Of a stretch of 35,960 nt of DNA, positions 1 through 6,743 are shown piece by piece. Origin of the DNA: Paraburkholderia dilworthii. Its GTDB lineage: Bacteria; Pseudomonadota; Gammaproteobacteria; Burkholderiales; Burkholderiaceae. Below the pieces are notes generated by a model that had not been told where the DNA came from, ran no database searches, and was given only the letters and a program-made list of their open reading frames with translations. Position 1 is the stretch's first letter, and every line of letters begins with the position of its first letter. The stretch spans positions 95,502 through 131,461 of the forward strand of contig NZ_AWZT01000017.1 of NCBI RefSeq assembly GCF_000472525.1. Direction: 5' to 3'. The position numbers were made by a program, and so were the translations under genes.

Positions 1-1912
1 CGAGACGTATCGTGTTCTGATACGTCGACGGCGGCTCGCCGCCTGTGATGTCGACGGGATTGCCCGCGGCGCCGAACGGCGGAATGAACTTGCGGAATGC
101 CGTGTCGAGATCCGCGGGCATCGTCATCAGCGACAGGCGGTTGTCCACGCACGCATCCGACAGCAACACGCCCGAACCGCCCGCGCCCGTGATGATCACC
201 ACGTTCTCGCCCTTCGGCGTGGGCAGTTTCGGAATGCCGCGCGCGAATTCAAGCAGGTCGCGCAGTGAGCGCGCGCGGATCACGCCGCATTGCTTGAACA
301 CGTCTTCATAGATGCGGTCGTTGCCTGCGAGCGCACCTGTGTGCGAACTGGCAGCGCGCGCACCGAGACTCGTGCGGCCCGCCTTCAACACCACGACCGG
401 TTTTTTCTTCGAGACACGAGCCGCCGTCTCCGCGAATGCGCGACCGTCTTTCAGATCCTCGCAATGCTGCGCGATGATGTCGGTGTTCTCATCCTGTTCG
501 AAGAACGTCAGCAGATCGTCCTCGTCGATATCGGACTTGTTGCCCAAGCCCACGATTGCCGATACGCCCATCTTCGCCGAACGCGAAAAGCCGATGATCG
601 CCATGCCGATACCGCCGGATTGCGACGACAACGCGGCCTTGCCCTGCACATCGTACGGTGTGCAAAACGTCGCGCACAGGTTCTTCGGCGTGTAGTAAAA
701 GCCGTAGATGTTCGGGCCCATCAGCCGAATATCGTATTCACGCGCAATCGCCACGATTTCCTGCTGGCCTTCCACATTGCCGGTTTCGGCAAAGCCCGAA
801 GGAATCAGAACCGCGCCCGGAATGCCTTTCTTGCCGACTTCGGTCAATGCACCGGCGACGAACTTCGCGGGAATCGCGAACACGGCGACGTCGATATCGC
901 CGGGCACGTCCAGCACGCTCTTATAGGCCTTGCGTCCCATGATCTCGTCAGCCTTCGGGTGGATCGGATAGATCTCGCCCTTATAGCCGCCGTTGATCAG
1001 GTTCTTCATCACCGAGTTGCCGATCTTGCCGTCTTCCGCCGACGCGCCGATCACGGCAACGCGGTCCGGCTTCATGATGCGGTTCATCTGCCGCACGATG
1101 TCTTCCTGACTCGGCCGATAGCGTTCGACGGGCGGCGCAAAGTCGAGCACGATGCGCACGTCGGCCGCAATCGCGCCGCGCTTGCTCGCAAACACCGGGT
1201 TCAGATCGAGCTCCGAAATTTCAGGGAAGTCGGACACGAGCCGCGAGACGCTTTCGATCAGCCCGGCTAGCGCCTCGCGATCGACCGCCTCGCCGCCGCG
1301 CACGCCCTTGAGCATCTCGGCAGCGGCAATGCCGTCGAGCATCGAGCGCGCGTCGTCGCGCGTGGCTGGTGCAAGGCGGAACGTAATGTCCTTCAGCACT
1401 TCGACGAGCACGCCGCCGAGGCCAAACGCAACCAGCTTGCCAAACGACGGATCGGTCACCGCGCCGACAATCACTTCCTGGCCGCCGCCGATCATCTGCT
1501 GCACCTGCACGCCGAGCAAGTTGGCCTGCGCGTTATAGCGCTTCGCGTTCTCCATGATCGTGGTGAAACCCTGCACCACATCAGCGGCATTTTTGACGCC
1601 GACGAGCACACCGCCCGCTTCCGTCTTATGAAGAATTTCCGGCGAAACGATCTTCAGTACGACCGGAAAGCCGATCTCTGTTGCGAATTGCGCGGCTTCG
1701 GCCGCAGTCGTGGCGAGCGCCTCTTTCGGCACCGAAATGCCGTAGACGTCGCACACAAGTTTGCCTTCGGGCGCGGTGAGCGACGTGCGGCCTTCCGCTT
1801 TGGCGTGATCGAGAATGTGCCGCACGACGTCCTTGTTGGCGACCTGCGCGTGGTCGTCGGGCGTATGAGCGGTGCCGCGTTCCTTCAGTGAGAGCGTGTC
1901 TTCGTATGCCAT
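1..1912 (-). CDS. ADP-forming acyl-CoA synthetase (acetate-CoA ligase family), 3' end outside window
   Basis: The frame is open from the ATG at 1912 to the window edge, giving 637 residues without a stop, so the C-terminus is missing. The domain order is permuted relative to the common archaeal form. An ATP-grasp domain comes first (about residues 25-255; HKTEAGG with His95, FGLGG at 163-167, ELDLNPV at 234-240). A CoA-binding Rossmann domain follows (about 275-400; VAVIGAS at 285-291), then the ligase-CoA domain. The phosphorylated histidine of the family is visible as His524 in SSHTGALAG. The family couples acyl-CoA + ADP + Pi to acid + CoA + ATP, reversibly. GGAGA and AGGA stand upstream of the start. 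It is the third gene of the oxc-frc unit, 97 bases after frc. The substrate is not readable from sequence; oxalate or formate is an inference from position. Confidence 0.9.
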   Translation of the reverse strand, partial: MAYEDTLSLKERGTAHTPDDHAQVANKDVVRHILDHAKAEGRTSLTAPEGKLVCDVYGISVPKEALATTAAEAAQFATEIGFPVVLKIVSPEILHKTEAGGVLVGVKNAADVVQGFTTIMENAKRYNAQANLLGVQVQQMIGGGQEVIVGAVTDPSFGKLVAFGLGGVLVEVLKDITFRLAPATRDDARSMLDGIAAAEMLKGVRGGEAVDREALAGLIESVSRLVSDFPEISELDLNPVFASKRGAIAADVRIVLDFAPPVERYRPSQEDIVRQMNRIMKPDRVAVIGASAEDGKIGNSVMKNLINGGYKGEIYPIHPKADEIMGRKAYKSVLDVPGDIDVAVFAIPAKFVAGALTEVGKKGIPGAVLIPSGFAETGNVEGQQEIVAIAREYDIRLMGPNIYGFYYTPKNLCATFCTPYDVQGKAALSSQSGGIGMAIIGFSRSAKMGVSAIVGLGNKSDIDEDDLLTFFEQDENTDIIAQHCEDLKDGRAFAETAARVSKKKPVVVLKAGRTSLGARAASSHTGALAGNDRIYEDVFKQCGVIRARSLRDLLEFARGIPKLPTPKGENVVIITGAGGSGVLLSDACVDNRLSLMTMPADLDTAFRKFIPPFGAAGNPVDITGGEPPSTYQNTIRL

Positions 1913-1944
1913 GTCCTGCCGTCTCCAATGCGGGTTCGAAAGGC

Positions 1945-1988
1945 GCCGCCCGGCACCGCGCTCACCTGGATGGCGAGCGGCGGGCGGC
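1945..1988 (-). other. Intercistronic hairpin between frc and the acyl-CoA synthetase gene
   Basis: GCCGCCCG at 1945-1952 is the exact reverse complement of 1981-1988, with a 28-base loop that can pair further (GCTC with GAGC). There is no T-run, so it is more likely an RNA-stability or processing element than a terminator. In GC-rich DNA it could be chance. Confidence 0.3.
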
Positions 1989-2011
1989 TTGCACTACGTT
2001 TTTCTATGCGC

Positions 2012-3259
2012 CTAGATGGCGCCGGCGGTGCGCAATGCGCTGATCTGCTCGGGCGAATAGCCGAGTTCCGCCATGACTTCGTCGGTATGTTCGCCAAGCA
2101 GCGGCGAACGCTTCACTTCGGTAGGGCTGTCGGACAGTTTGATAGGATTACCAACGGTCAGATATTTGCCGCGCGTCGGATGATCGACCTCGACGATCGT
2201 GCCGGTTTTGCGCAGCGAGGGCTCCTCGGCGATCTCCTTCATCGACAGAATCGGCCCGCATGGAATGTCGTACTTGTTGAGGATCTGCATGGCCTCGAAC
2301 TTGGTCTTGGTCATGGTCCAGCGTTCGACCTCCGCGAAGATGTCTTTCAAACGGGGCAGACGAGCAGCGGGCGTCGCGTAGTCGGGGTCGGTGGCCCACT
2401 CTTCCTTGCCGATCACGTTGCAGATCTTGGCCCACACCGGCGCCTGCGTGATGAAGTAGATGTACGCGTTCGGATCGGTCTCCCAGCCTTTGCACTTCAG
2501 AATCCAACCTGGCTGACCGCCGCCCGACGCATTGCCCGCGCGCGGCACCGCTTCGCCGAACTTGCCGTTCGGATACTGCGGATACTCCTTCATCACACCG
2601 GTGCGTTCGAGCCGTTGCTGGTCGCGCAACTTCACGCGACACAAATTGAGCACGCCGTCCTGCATCGCAGCGAGCACGCGCTGGCCGCGGCCCGTCTGTG
2701 TACGCTGATAAAGCGCGGTGACGATGCCGAGCGCGAGATGCAAGCCGGTACCGCTATCGCCGATCTGCGCGCCGGTCACGACGGGCGGCCCGTCGTCGAA
2801 ACCCGTGGTGGAAGCCGCTCCGCCCGCGCATTGCGCGACGTTCTCATAGACCTTGCAGTCCTCATACGGGCCAGGACCGAAGCCCTTCACCGACGCGACG
2901 ATCATGCGCGGATTCAATTCCTGAATGCGCGCCCACGTGAAGCCCATGCGATCGAGCGCGCCCGGAGCAAAGTTCTCCACCAGCACGTCGCATTTCTGGA
3001 TCAGTGCCTCGAGTACCTGCTTGCCTTCGGGGTTCTTCGTATCGATCGTGACCGAGCGCTTGTTGTGATTGAGCATCGTGAAGTACAAGCTGTCCACGTC
3101 CGGAATATCACGCAATTGTTCGCGCGTGATGTCGCCGGCGCCGGCCCGCTCCACCTTGATCACGTCCGCGCCGAACCACGCGAGCAATTGCGTGCAGGTC
3201 GGGCCCGATTGCACATGCGTGAAATCGAGAATGCGCACGCCGTCGAGTGCTTTGCCCAT
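2012..3259 (-). CDS. frc: Formyl-CoA:oxalate CoA-transferase
   Basis: This 415-residue class III CoA-transferase moves CoA from formyl-CoA to oxalate, giving oxalyl-CoA and formate in the cytoplasm. Long stretches match the known Frc family: LDFTHVQSGP near the N-terminus, VENFAPGALDRMGFTW, KVYENVAQC, and GNASGGGQPGW (about 242-252), which is the mobile glycine loop. The catalytic aspartate is Asp168 in GAQIGDSG, equal to Asp169 of the Oxalobacter enzyme. Residue 48 is Gln (TREQL), where Oxalobacter has Trp; the E. coli enzyme YfdW also has Gln there. Length is normal. The start has CAGGAG at good distance. It lies 24 bases downstream of oxc, so the two are surely co-transcribed. Identification by family knowledge is firm. 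Confidence 0.96.
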   Translation of the reverse strand: MGKALDGVRILDFTHVQSGPTCTQLLAWFGADVIKVERAGAGDITREQLRDIPDVDSLYFTMLNHNKRSVTIDTKNPEGKQVLEALIQKCDVLVENFAPGALDRMGFTWARIQELNPRMIVASVKGFGPGPYEDCKVYENVAQCAGGAASTTGFDDGPPVVTGAQIGDSGTGLHLALGIVTALYQRTQTGRGQRVLAAMQDGVLNLCRVKLRDQQRLERTGVMKEYPQYPNGKFGEAVPRAGNASGGGQPGWILKCKGWETDPNAYIYFITQAPVWAKICNVIGKEEWATDPDYATPAARLPRLKDIFAEVERWTMTKTKFEAMQILNKYDIPCGPILSMKEIAEEPSLRKTGTIVEVDHPTRGKYLTVGNPIKLSDSPTEVKRSPLLGEHTDEVMAELGYSPEQISALRTAGAI

Positions 3260-3283
3260 GTCTTGTCTCCTGAGGTGTCCGTA

Positions 3284-5047
3284 TTACTTGTACATGGTCT
3301 GGTTCTTCGTGCCCGGCGCGTATTCGCGCGGGTCGACCCAGATGTTGACGACTGCCGAGCGCCCGGTGCGATGAATCGCTTCGCGCGCACGCTGCAATGC
3401 GCCTGCGATCTGCGCAGGATCGCGCACTTCCTCGCCGTGGCCGCCGAGCATTTCGGCAAACTTGCTGAACGGCACATCGCTCAGCAGATTGCCGACGTTG
3501 CCACGCTCGTCGCCGTATTTGGCAAGCTGGCCGTAGCGAATCTGGTTCATCGCCGAGTTGTTGCCGATCACCGCGAGGTACGGCGCGCCGAAGCGGTTGG
3601 CCGTTTCCATGTCGAATGCGGTCATGCCGAACGAGCCGTCGCCGTAGTAGCACAGCACTTCTTTCTGCGGATGCGCGATCTTGGCCGCGAGCGCGAAGCC
3701 GGTGCCGACGCCGAGCGAGCCGAGCGCACCCGGGTCCATCCATTGGCCGGGACGGCGCGGGCGAACGGCTTGGGCGGAAATCGTTACGACGTCGCCACCG
3801 TCGCCGATATAGATGGTGTCGTCGGCGAGAAACTCGTTGAGTTCGTAGGCAACGCGATACGGGTGGATCGGCGTGCTATTCGACTTGAAAAGCGGCATGA
3901 GCTTTTCAGTCGCGGTTGCTTCGGCGTCCTGCAATTGCGCCATCCACTTGCGGCGCGCCTGGCGCTTGTCGTCCTTCAGGCGGCCGCTCGCGGCTTGCAG
4001 CACAGCGGCGAGGATCGCACCCGGATCGCCAACCAGACCCAGATCGATGTCGCGATTCTTGCCGACCGTCCGGTAGTCCATGTCGATCTGCACCAGCGTC
4101 AGTTCCTTGCTGATGCGCTTGCCGTAACCCATGCGGAAATCGAACGGCGTGCCGACCACAATCAGAACATCCGCATTGGCAAACGCCTGCGAGCGCGTGC
4201 GGTCGAAGTGATGCGGATCGCCCGGCGGCAGCAGGCCCCGGCTCGCACCATTGAAATAGCCGGGAATGTCGAGGCCGCGCAGCAATGCGATCGCTTCTTC
4301 ATGGCCGCGCGCGGTCCATACCTGCTGTCCGTAAAGAATCGCGGGGCGCTCGGAATTGACGAGTATGTCGGCCAGTTTCTCGATGTCGCGCGGATCGCCA
4401 ATCGATTTCGTCGATGCACGATAGTGGCCCGGTTGCGGCACGACCGCGCGCGTCAGATCGACTTCGCGGTCCAGCACGTCACGCGGAATTTCCAGGTAAG
4501 CAGGACCGGGCGCACCGTTGAAGCACTCGCGAGCGGCCATCGAGATCATGTCCGCGACGCGCTCGGTGCTCGATACGCTGGCGGCAAACTTCGTGATCGG
4601 CGACATGATGTCGACGTGCGGCAAGTCTTGCAGCGAACCCATCTTGTGCTGCGTCAGCGCGCCCTGTCCGCCGATATGCAGAACCGGGCTCTCCGAGCGG
4701 AACGCCGTCGCGATGCCCGTCACCGCGTTCGTGCAACCGGGGCCGGCCGTCGTGACCACGCAGCCGAGCTTGCCGGTCTGACGCGCATAGCCGTCTGCCG
4801 CGTGCGCCGCGACCTGCTCATGGCGCACGTCGATGATACGAATCCCTTCGTCCACGCAACCGTCGTAAATGTCGATGATGTGGCCGCCGCACAGCGTGAA
4901 GATCGTATCGACCCCTTCGTTTTTCAGCGCCTTCGCGACCAGATGGCCGCCCGAGACGATGCCTGCGTTGCGCGTCTTCTGCTTGAGCGTGTCTTCCGCC
5001 GTGGTGCTGCCCGTGGCTGGGTTCAGGGATGAAACAACTGCAGACAT
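3284..5047 (-). CDS. oxc: Oxalyl-CoA decarboxylase, thiamine-diphosphate dependent
   Basis: This 587-residue ThDP enzyme decarboxylates oxalyl-CoA to formyl-CoA and CO2. Its N-terminal Pyr domain has the cofactor-activating glutamate Glu77 in RHEQVAAHAADGYAR. A central domain spans about 210-365. The C-terminal PP domain carries the ThDP/Mg motif from GDGSFG (469-474) to GNN (495-497). The extreme C-terminus (PGTKNQTMYK) is typical of Oxc. It is about 20 residues longer at the N-terminus than the Oxalobacter enzyme; the start at 5047 is supported by CAGGAGA eight bases upstream. The general fold is shared with acetolactate synthase and 2-hydroxyacyl-CoA lyase, but the adjacent frc decides for Oxc. 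It is the first gene of its operon, and its promoter region holds two candidate GntR sites. Confidence 0.95.
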   Translation of the reverse strand: MSAVVSSLNPATGSTTAEDTLKQKTRNAGIVSGGHLVAKALKNEGVDTIFTLCGGHIIDIYDGCVDEGIRIIDVRHEQVAAHAADGYARQTGKLGCVVTTAGPGCTNAVTGIATAFRSESPVLHIGGQGALTQHKMGSLQDLPHVDIMSPITKFAASVSSTERVADMISMAARECFNGAPGPAYLEIPRDVLDREVDLTRAVVPQPGHYRASTKSIGDPRDIEKLADILVNSERPAILYGQQVWTARGHEEAIALLRGLDIPGYFNGASRGLLPPGDPHHFDRTRSQAFANADVLIVVGTPFDFRMGYGKRISKELTLVQIDMDYRTVGKNRDIDLGLVGDPGAILAAVLQAASGRLKDDKRQARRKWMAQLQDAEATATEKLMPLFKSNSTPIHPYRVAYELNEFLADDTIYIGDGGDVVTISAQAVRPRRPGQWMDPGALGSLGVGTGFALAAKIAHPQKEVLCYYGDGSFGMTAFDMETANRFGAPYLAVIGNNSAMNQIRYGQLAKYGDERGNVGNLLSDVPFSKFAEMLGGHGEEVRDPAQIAGALQRAREAIHRTGRSAVVNIWVDPREYAPGTKNQTMYK

Positions 5048-5137
5048 GGTCGTCTCCTGGTCAATCGGTTGTGCAACGGTTATCGATGAGCGTCCCGTTT
5101 CGGGGTTACGCCCTTTCAGAACATGTTGCCGGCCTTG

Positions 5138-5161
5138 TCACATACGGTATGTGATATATCA
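5138..5161 (-). promoter_or_regulatory. Candidate GntR operator in the oxc promoter (site 1)
   Basis: Two overlapping dyads are present: TCACATAC-G-GTATGTGA (5138-5154) and the perfect palindrome TGATATATCA (5152-5161). The string GTATGTGATATATCA (5147-5161) recurs inverted at 5310-5324 and, with two changes, at 6451-6465. It lies about 90 bases upstream of oxc. Assignment to the adjacent GntR protein is inference from recurrence and position. Confidence 0.65.
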
Positions 5162-5277
5162 GTTTCAAGCAAGGACGATTTCACGGTTCCGCTACTGCTG
5201 TGTGTTTGCAGGTAAGCGTTGCTGGGTACGGCAAAGCGGCTACTTCAACGCCCGCAAAGCTCCTCGTTTCGAGGGAA

Positions 5278-5310
5278 AACACTGACTCGTTTCGAGAAAC
5301 GCTCAGTGTT
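5278..5310. repeat. Interrupted inverted repeat beside operator site 2
   Basis: AACACTGA (5278-5285) pairs with TCAGTGTT (5303-5310), and inside it CGTTTC (5288-5293) pairs with GAAACG (5296-5301), leaving only a 2-base centre. The arm ends directly against TGATATATCACATAC. It may be a second binding site or a cruciform; it is not followed by a T-run, so it is not a terminator. Confidence 0.5.
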
Positions 5311-5324
5311 GATATATCACATAC
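5310..5324 (+). promoter_or_regulatory. Candidate GntR operator (site 2), inverted relative to site 1
   Basis: TGATATATCACATAC is the exact reverse complement of 5147-5161. The two sites are about 163 bases apart and in opposite orientation, an arrangement that could allow DNA looping or cooperative binding upstream of oxc. Confidence 0.6.
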
Positions 5325-5370
5325 CACATTTCACCAGACGTCAAGCGCGGTATATCCCTACCCGGTAGGC

Positions 5371-5415
5371 CAAAAAAACAAAAAAGCCCGCGGTGTGAGA
5401 ACACCGCGGGCTTTT
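5371..5415 (-). terminator. Rho-independent terminator of gntR
   Basis: A perfect 15-base-pair stem (5382-5396 with 5401-5415, core GCCCGCGGTGT) closes a GAGA loop. Read on the minus strand it is followed by a long T-rich run (complement of 5371-5385). It sits 48 bases after the gntR stop and insulates gntR from the oxc promoter region. Confidence 0.9.
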
Positions 5416-5463
5416 GCCTGCTTCGTTTGCGACCGCCGGGAGCGGCCAATGCCTATTCAGTCA

Positions 5464-6183
5464 TCAGTCGAGAAAATCGCAATTCTTTTCCACGAACGCC
5501 GCGAGGTCGAGCGAATGCTGGCGCGTGAGACGCTCGGCCAGTTCGGTGTCCCGCTTCTCCAACGCCTCGATGATGCGTAGGTGATCGACGATCGACCGCG
5601 AAGCGCGATCGCTCTGCGAAATTGTCATGCGCCGGATAGCGCGCACGTGGATAAAAATATTCTTGATGGTGTCGAGAATGATCTGCGACTTCGACAACTC
5701 GACGATCGCCTGGTGAAACGCGATGTTCGCGTCCGAATACTCGGCGATGTGCTCAGCTGGGGTGCCGTCGCGGAAATTGTCGAACATGTGCCGCAAGCGG
5801 GCGATTTCCTCGTCGGTGGCGCGCTGCGTGGCGAGGCGCGCAGCCATGCTTTCGAGCGCGGCCCACATGTGAATCATCTCGACGATCTCGCGCTTGCTCT
5901 TGCGCACGATGTAAATGCCGCGGCGCGGCACCATGCGTAGAAAGCCTTCCTGCTCGAGCAGGGTCATCGCCTCGCGCACCGGCGTACGGCTCACGCCTAG
6001 CGTCTCGCTCAGCACGCGTTCGTCCAGACGGATTTCGTCGCGCGTCTGGTAAATGTCCGCGTCCGCGATGGCCTGACGCAGCATCGCATAAGCCTGATCG
6101 CGCAAGCTCGCGCTTGCGCCGATAGGCTGCAATGACAACGTCAAAGGTGTTGCCACTGCTTCAGTTTGAAGTTCCGACGACAT
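5464..6183 (-). CDS. GntR-family regulator, FadR/FCD type
   Basis: This 239-residue protein has an N-terminal winged helix (about 26-92; recognition helix region SETLGVSRTPVREAM at 59-73) and an all-helical FCD ligand domain (about 98-230). Candidate metal or ligand residues of the FCD fold are Asp151, His157, His201 and His223. FCD regulators usually bind small organic acids, so oxalate, formate or their CoA-derived products are plausible effectors. It stands between the oxc operon and the transporter gene, and a recurring 15-base motif occurs at both flanking promoters, so it probably controls the whole island and itself. AGAGG stands before the ATG. It overlaps the preceding small ORF by 23 bases. 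It has no E. coli frc-oxc counterpart that I can name. Confidence 0.92.
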   Translation of the reverse strand: MSSELQTEAVATPLTLSLQPIGASASLRDQAYAMLRQAIADADIYQTRDEIRLDERVLSETLGVSRTPVREAMTLLEQEGFLRMVPRRGIYIVRKSKREIVEMIHMWAALESMAARLATQRATDEEIARLRHMFDNFRDGTPAEHIAEYSDANIAFHQAIVELSKSQIILDTIKNIFIHVRAIRRMTISQSDRASRSIVDHLRIIEALEKRDTELAERLTRQHSLDLAAFVEKNCDFLD

Positions 6184-6379
6184 TCATCGCCTCTGGTTGA
6201 ACGTGCATACGATAAGGCGCCGGCGCTTCGGCGCGCTGCTCACTAAGGCCGACGAAGCGGCCATGTTGCGCTGCAAGCTGCGCGATCGGCAGTGGAATCC
6301 AGCGGGCCAGAAGAACGGTGGCCGAACAACCCAAGCCCACAACAGCGGCACCCAGCAACGAAAAAGACACGAGTTCCAT
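6161..6379 (-). CDS. Small single-pass membrane protein overlapping the start of gntR
   Basis: This frame encodes 72 residues. It starts with MELVSFSLLGAAVVGLG and has one hydrophobic segment (about 3-26), followed by a polar, Pro/Ala-containing tail predicted to be cytoplasmic or disordered. Support for being real: CTGGAG lies eight bases before the ATG, a good sigma-70 promoter sits 37 bases upstream, and its stop lies 23 bases inside gntR, as in translational coupling. I do not recognise a family. It could be a membrane partner of the regulator or transporter, or just a leader that sets gntR translation. The DNA could also be only the gntR 5' leader. Confidence 0.5.
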   Translation of the reverse strand: MELVSFSLLGAAVVGLGCSATVLLARWIPLPIAQLAAQHGRFVGLSEQRAEAPAPYRMHVQPEAMNVVGTSN

Positions 6380-6391
6380 TTGTAGCTCCAG

Positions 6392-6420
6392 ACAATTGAA
6401 TGAACGAATGACTCAATTGT
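6392..6420. repeat. Inverted repeat at the gntR-unit promoter
   Basis: ACAATTGA (6392-6399) and TCAATTGT (6413-6420) are perfect inverted arms with a 13-base spacer. The right arm overlaps the -10 box of the minus-strand promoter, so it could bind a regulator that controls transcription start. It differs in sequence from the 15-base GntR motif. Confidence 0.45.
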
Positions 6421-6444
6421 ATGTTGCATCGCCGCAAACGTCAA
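6416..6444 (-). promoter_or_regulatory. Sigma-70 promoter of the small ORF-gntR unit
   Basis: On the minus strand TTGACG (6444-6439) and TACAAT (6421-6416) are separated by exactly 17 bases, close to the consensus. It reads into the 72-residue ORF and gntR. Operator site 3 lies seven bases upstream of the -35 box. Confidence 0.7.
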
Positions 6445-6450
6445 TATTCG

Positions 6451-6465
6451 GTATGTAGTATATCA
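6451..6465 (+). promoter_or_regulatory. Candidate GntR operator (site 3)
   Basis: GTATGTAGTATATCA matches 13 of 15 positions of sites 1 and 2 (GA changed to AG at the centre). It lies between the divergent gntR-unit and MFS genes, so it could control either or both. The weaker dyad suggests lower affinity. Confidence 0.55.
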
Positions 6466-6743
6466 GTCACTGTTGTTTTTGTATCGTGCTCTAACGGTAG
6501 CACGCACTGCGCCTTCGCGCGTCGTCGTCCTTTAAACTCACCGCGCTCCGTGTATACGCGGAAAACGCGCGGTATGCGCGCAGAAGCGTCCGCTCATCGC
6601 GCAATTTGCGCTGAGTGCGGATTGTGTGACGCCCGCGGCGTCTTTAATCTTCCGCACATCCTGCAACTGATCGGCCACGCTGGCCCGAGCCGCAAACGCC
6701 GATCTGATCGAGCCGTAGTCCGAGAATCCAAGGAGACACCGTC

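Larger units (their letters stand above)
5048..5463. other. Regulatory interval between oxc and gntR
   Basis: No gene is visible here. The interval holds the oxc promoter, two candidate operators, an interrupted inverted repeat and the gntR terminator, each listed separately. Read toward oxc, TTGAAA (reverse strand of 5163-5168) could be the -35 box, which would put the operator at 5138-5161 inside the core promoter. That fits repression. No convincing -10 hexamer is visible. Confidence 0.7.
6380..6743. other. Divergent regulatory interval between the gntR unit and the MFS gene
   Basis: No protein gene is supported here. It contains the gntR-unit promoter, an inverted repeat and operator site 3. 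A small dyad, GTGCT then AGCAC, lies at about 6486-6503. The +strand promoter of the MFS gene must lie within about 270 bases after the operator, but I cannot place it firmly. Confidence 0.6.

Noticed and set aside
290..1270. A 326-codon plus-strand frame over the acyl-CoA synthetase
   Set aside because: The minus strand carries a complete domain series with catalytic residues; the plus-strand translation is Arg/His/Asp-rich with no motif.
1928..5032. A 1034-codon open frame on the plus strand over frc and oxc
   Set aside because: It lies wholly antisense to two firmly identified genes, its translation is Arg/His/Ala-rich with no domain, and such frames are expected opposite GC-rich codons.
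3284..5047. oxc read as acetolactate synthase or 2-hydroxyacyl-CoA lyase
   Set aside because: Adjacent frc, the C-terminal PGTKNQTMYK end and overall residue pattern fit Oxc better.
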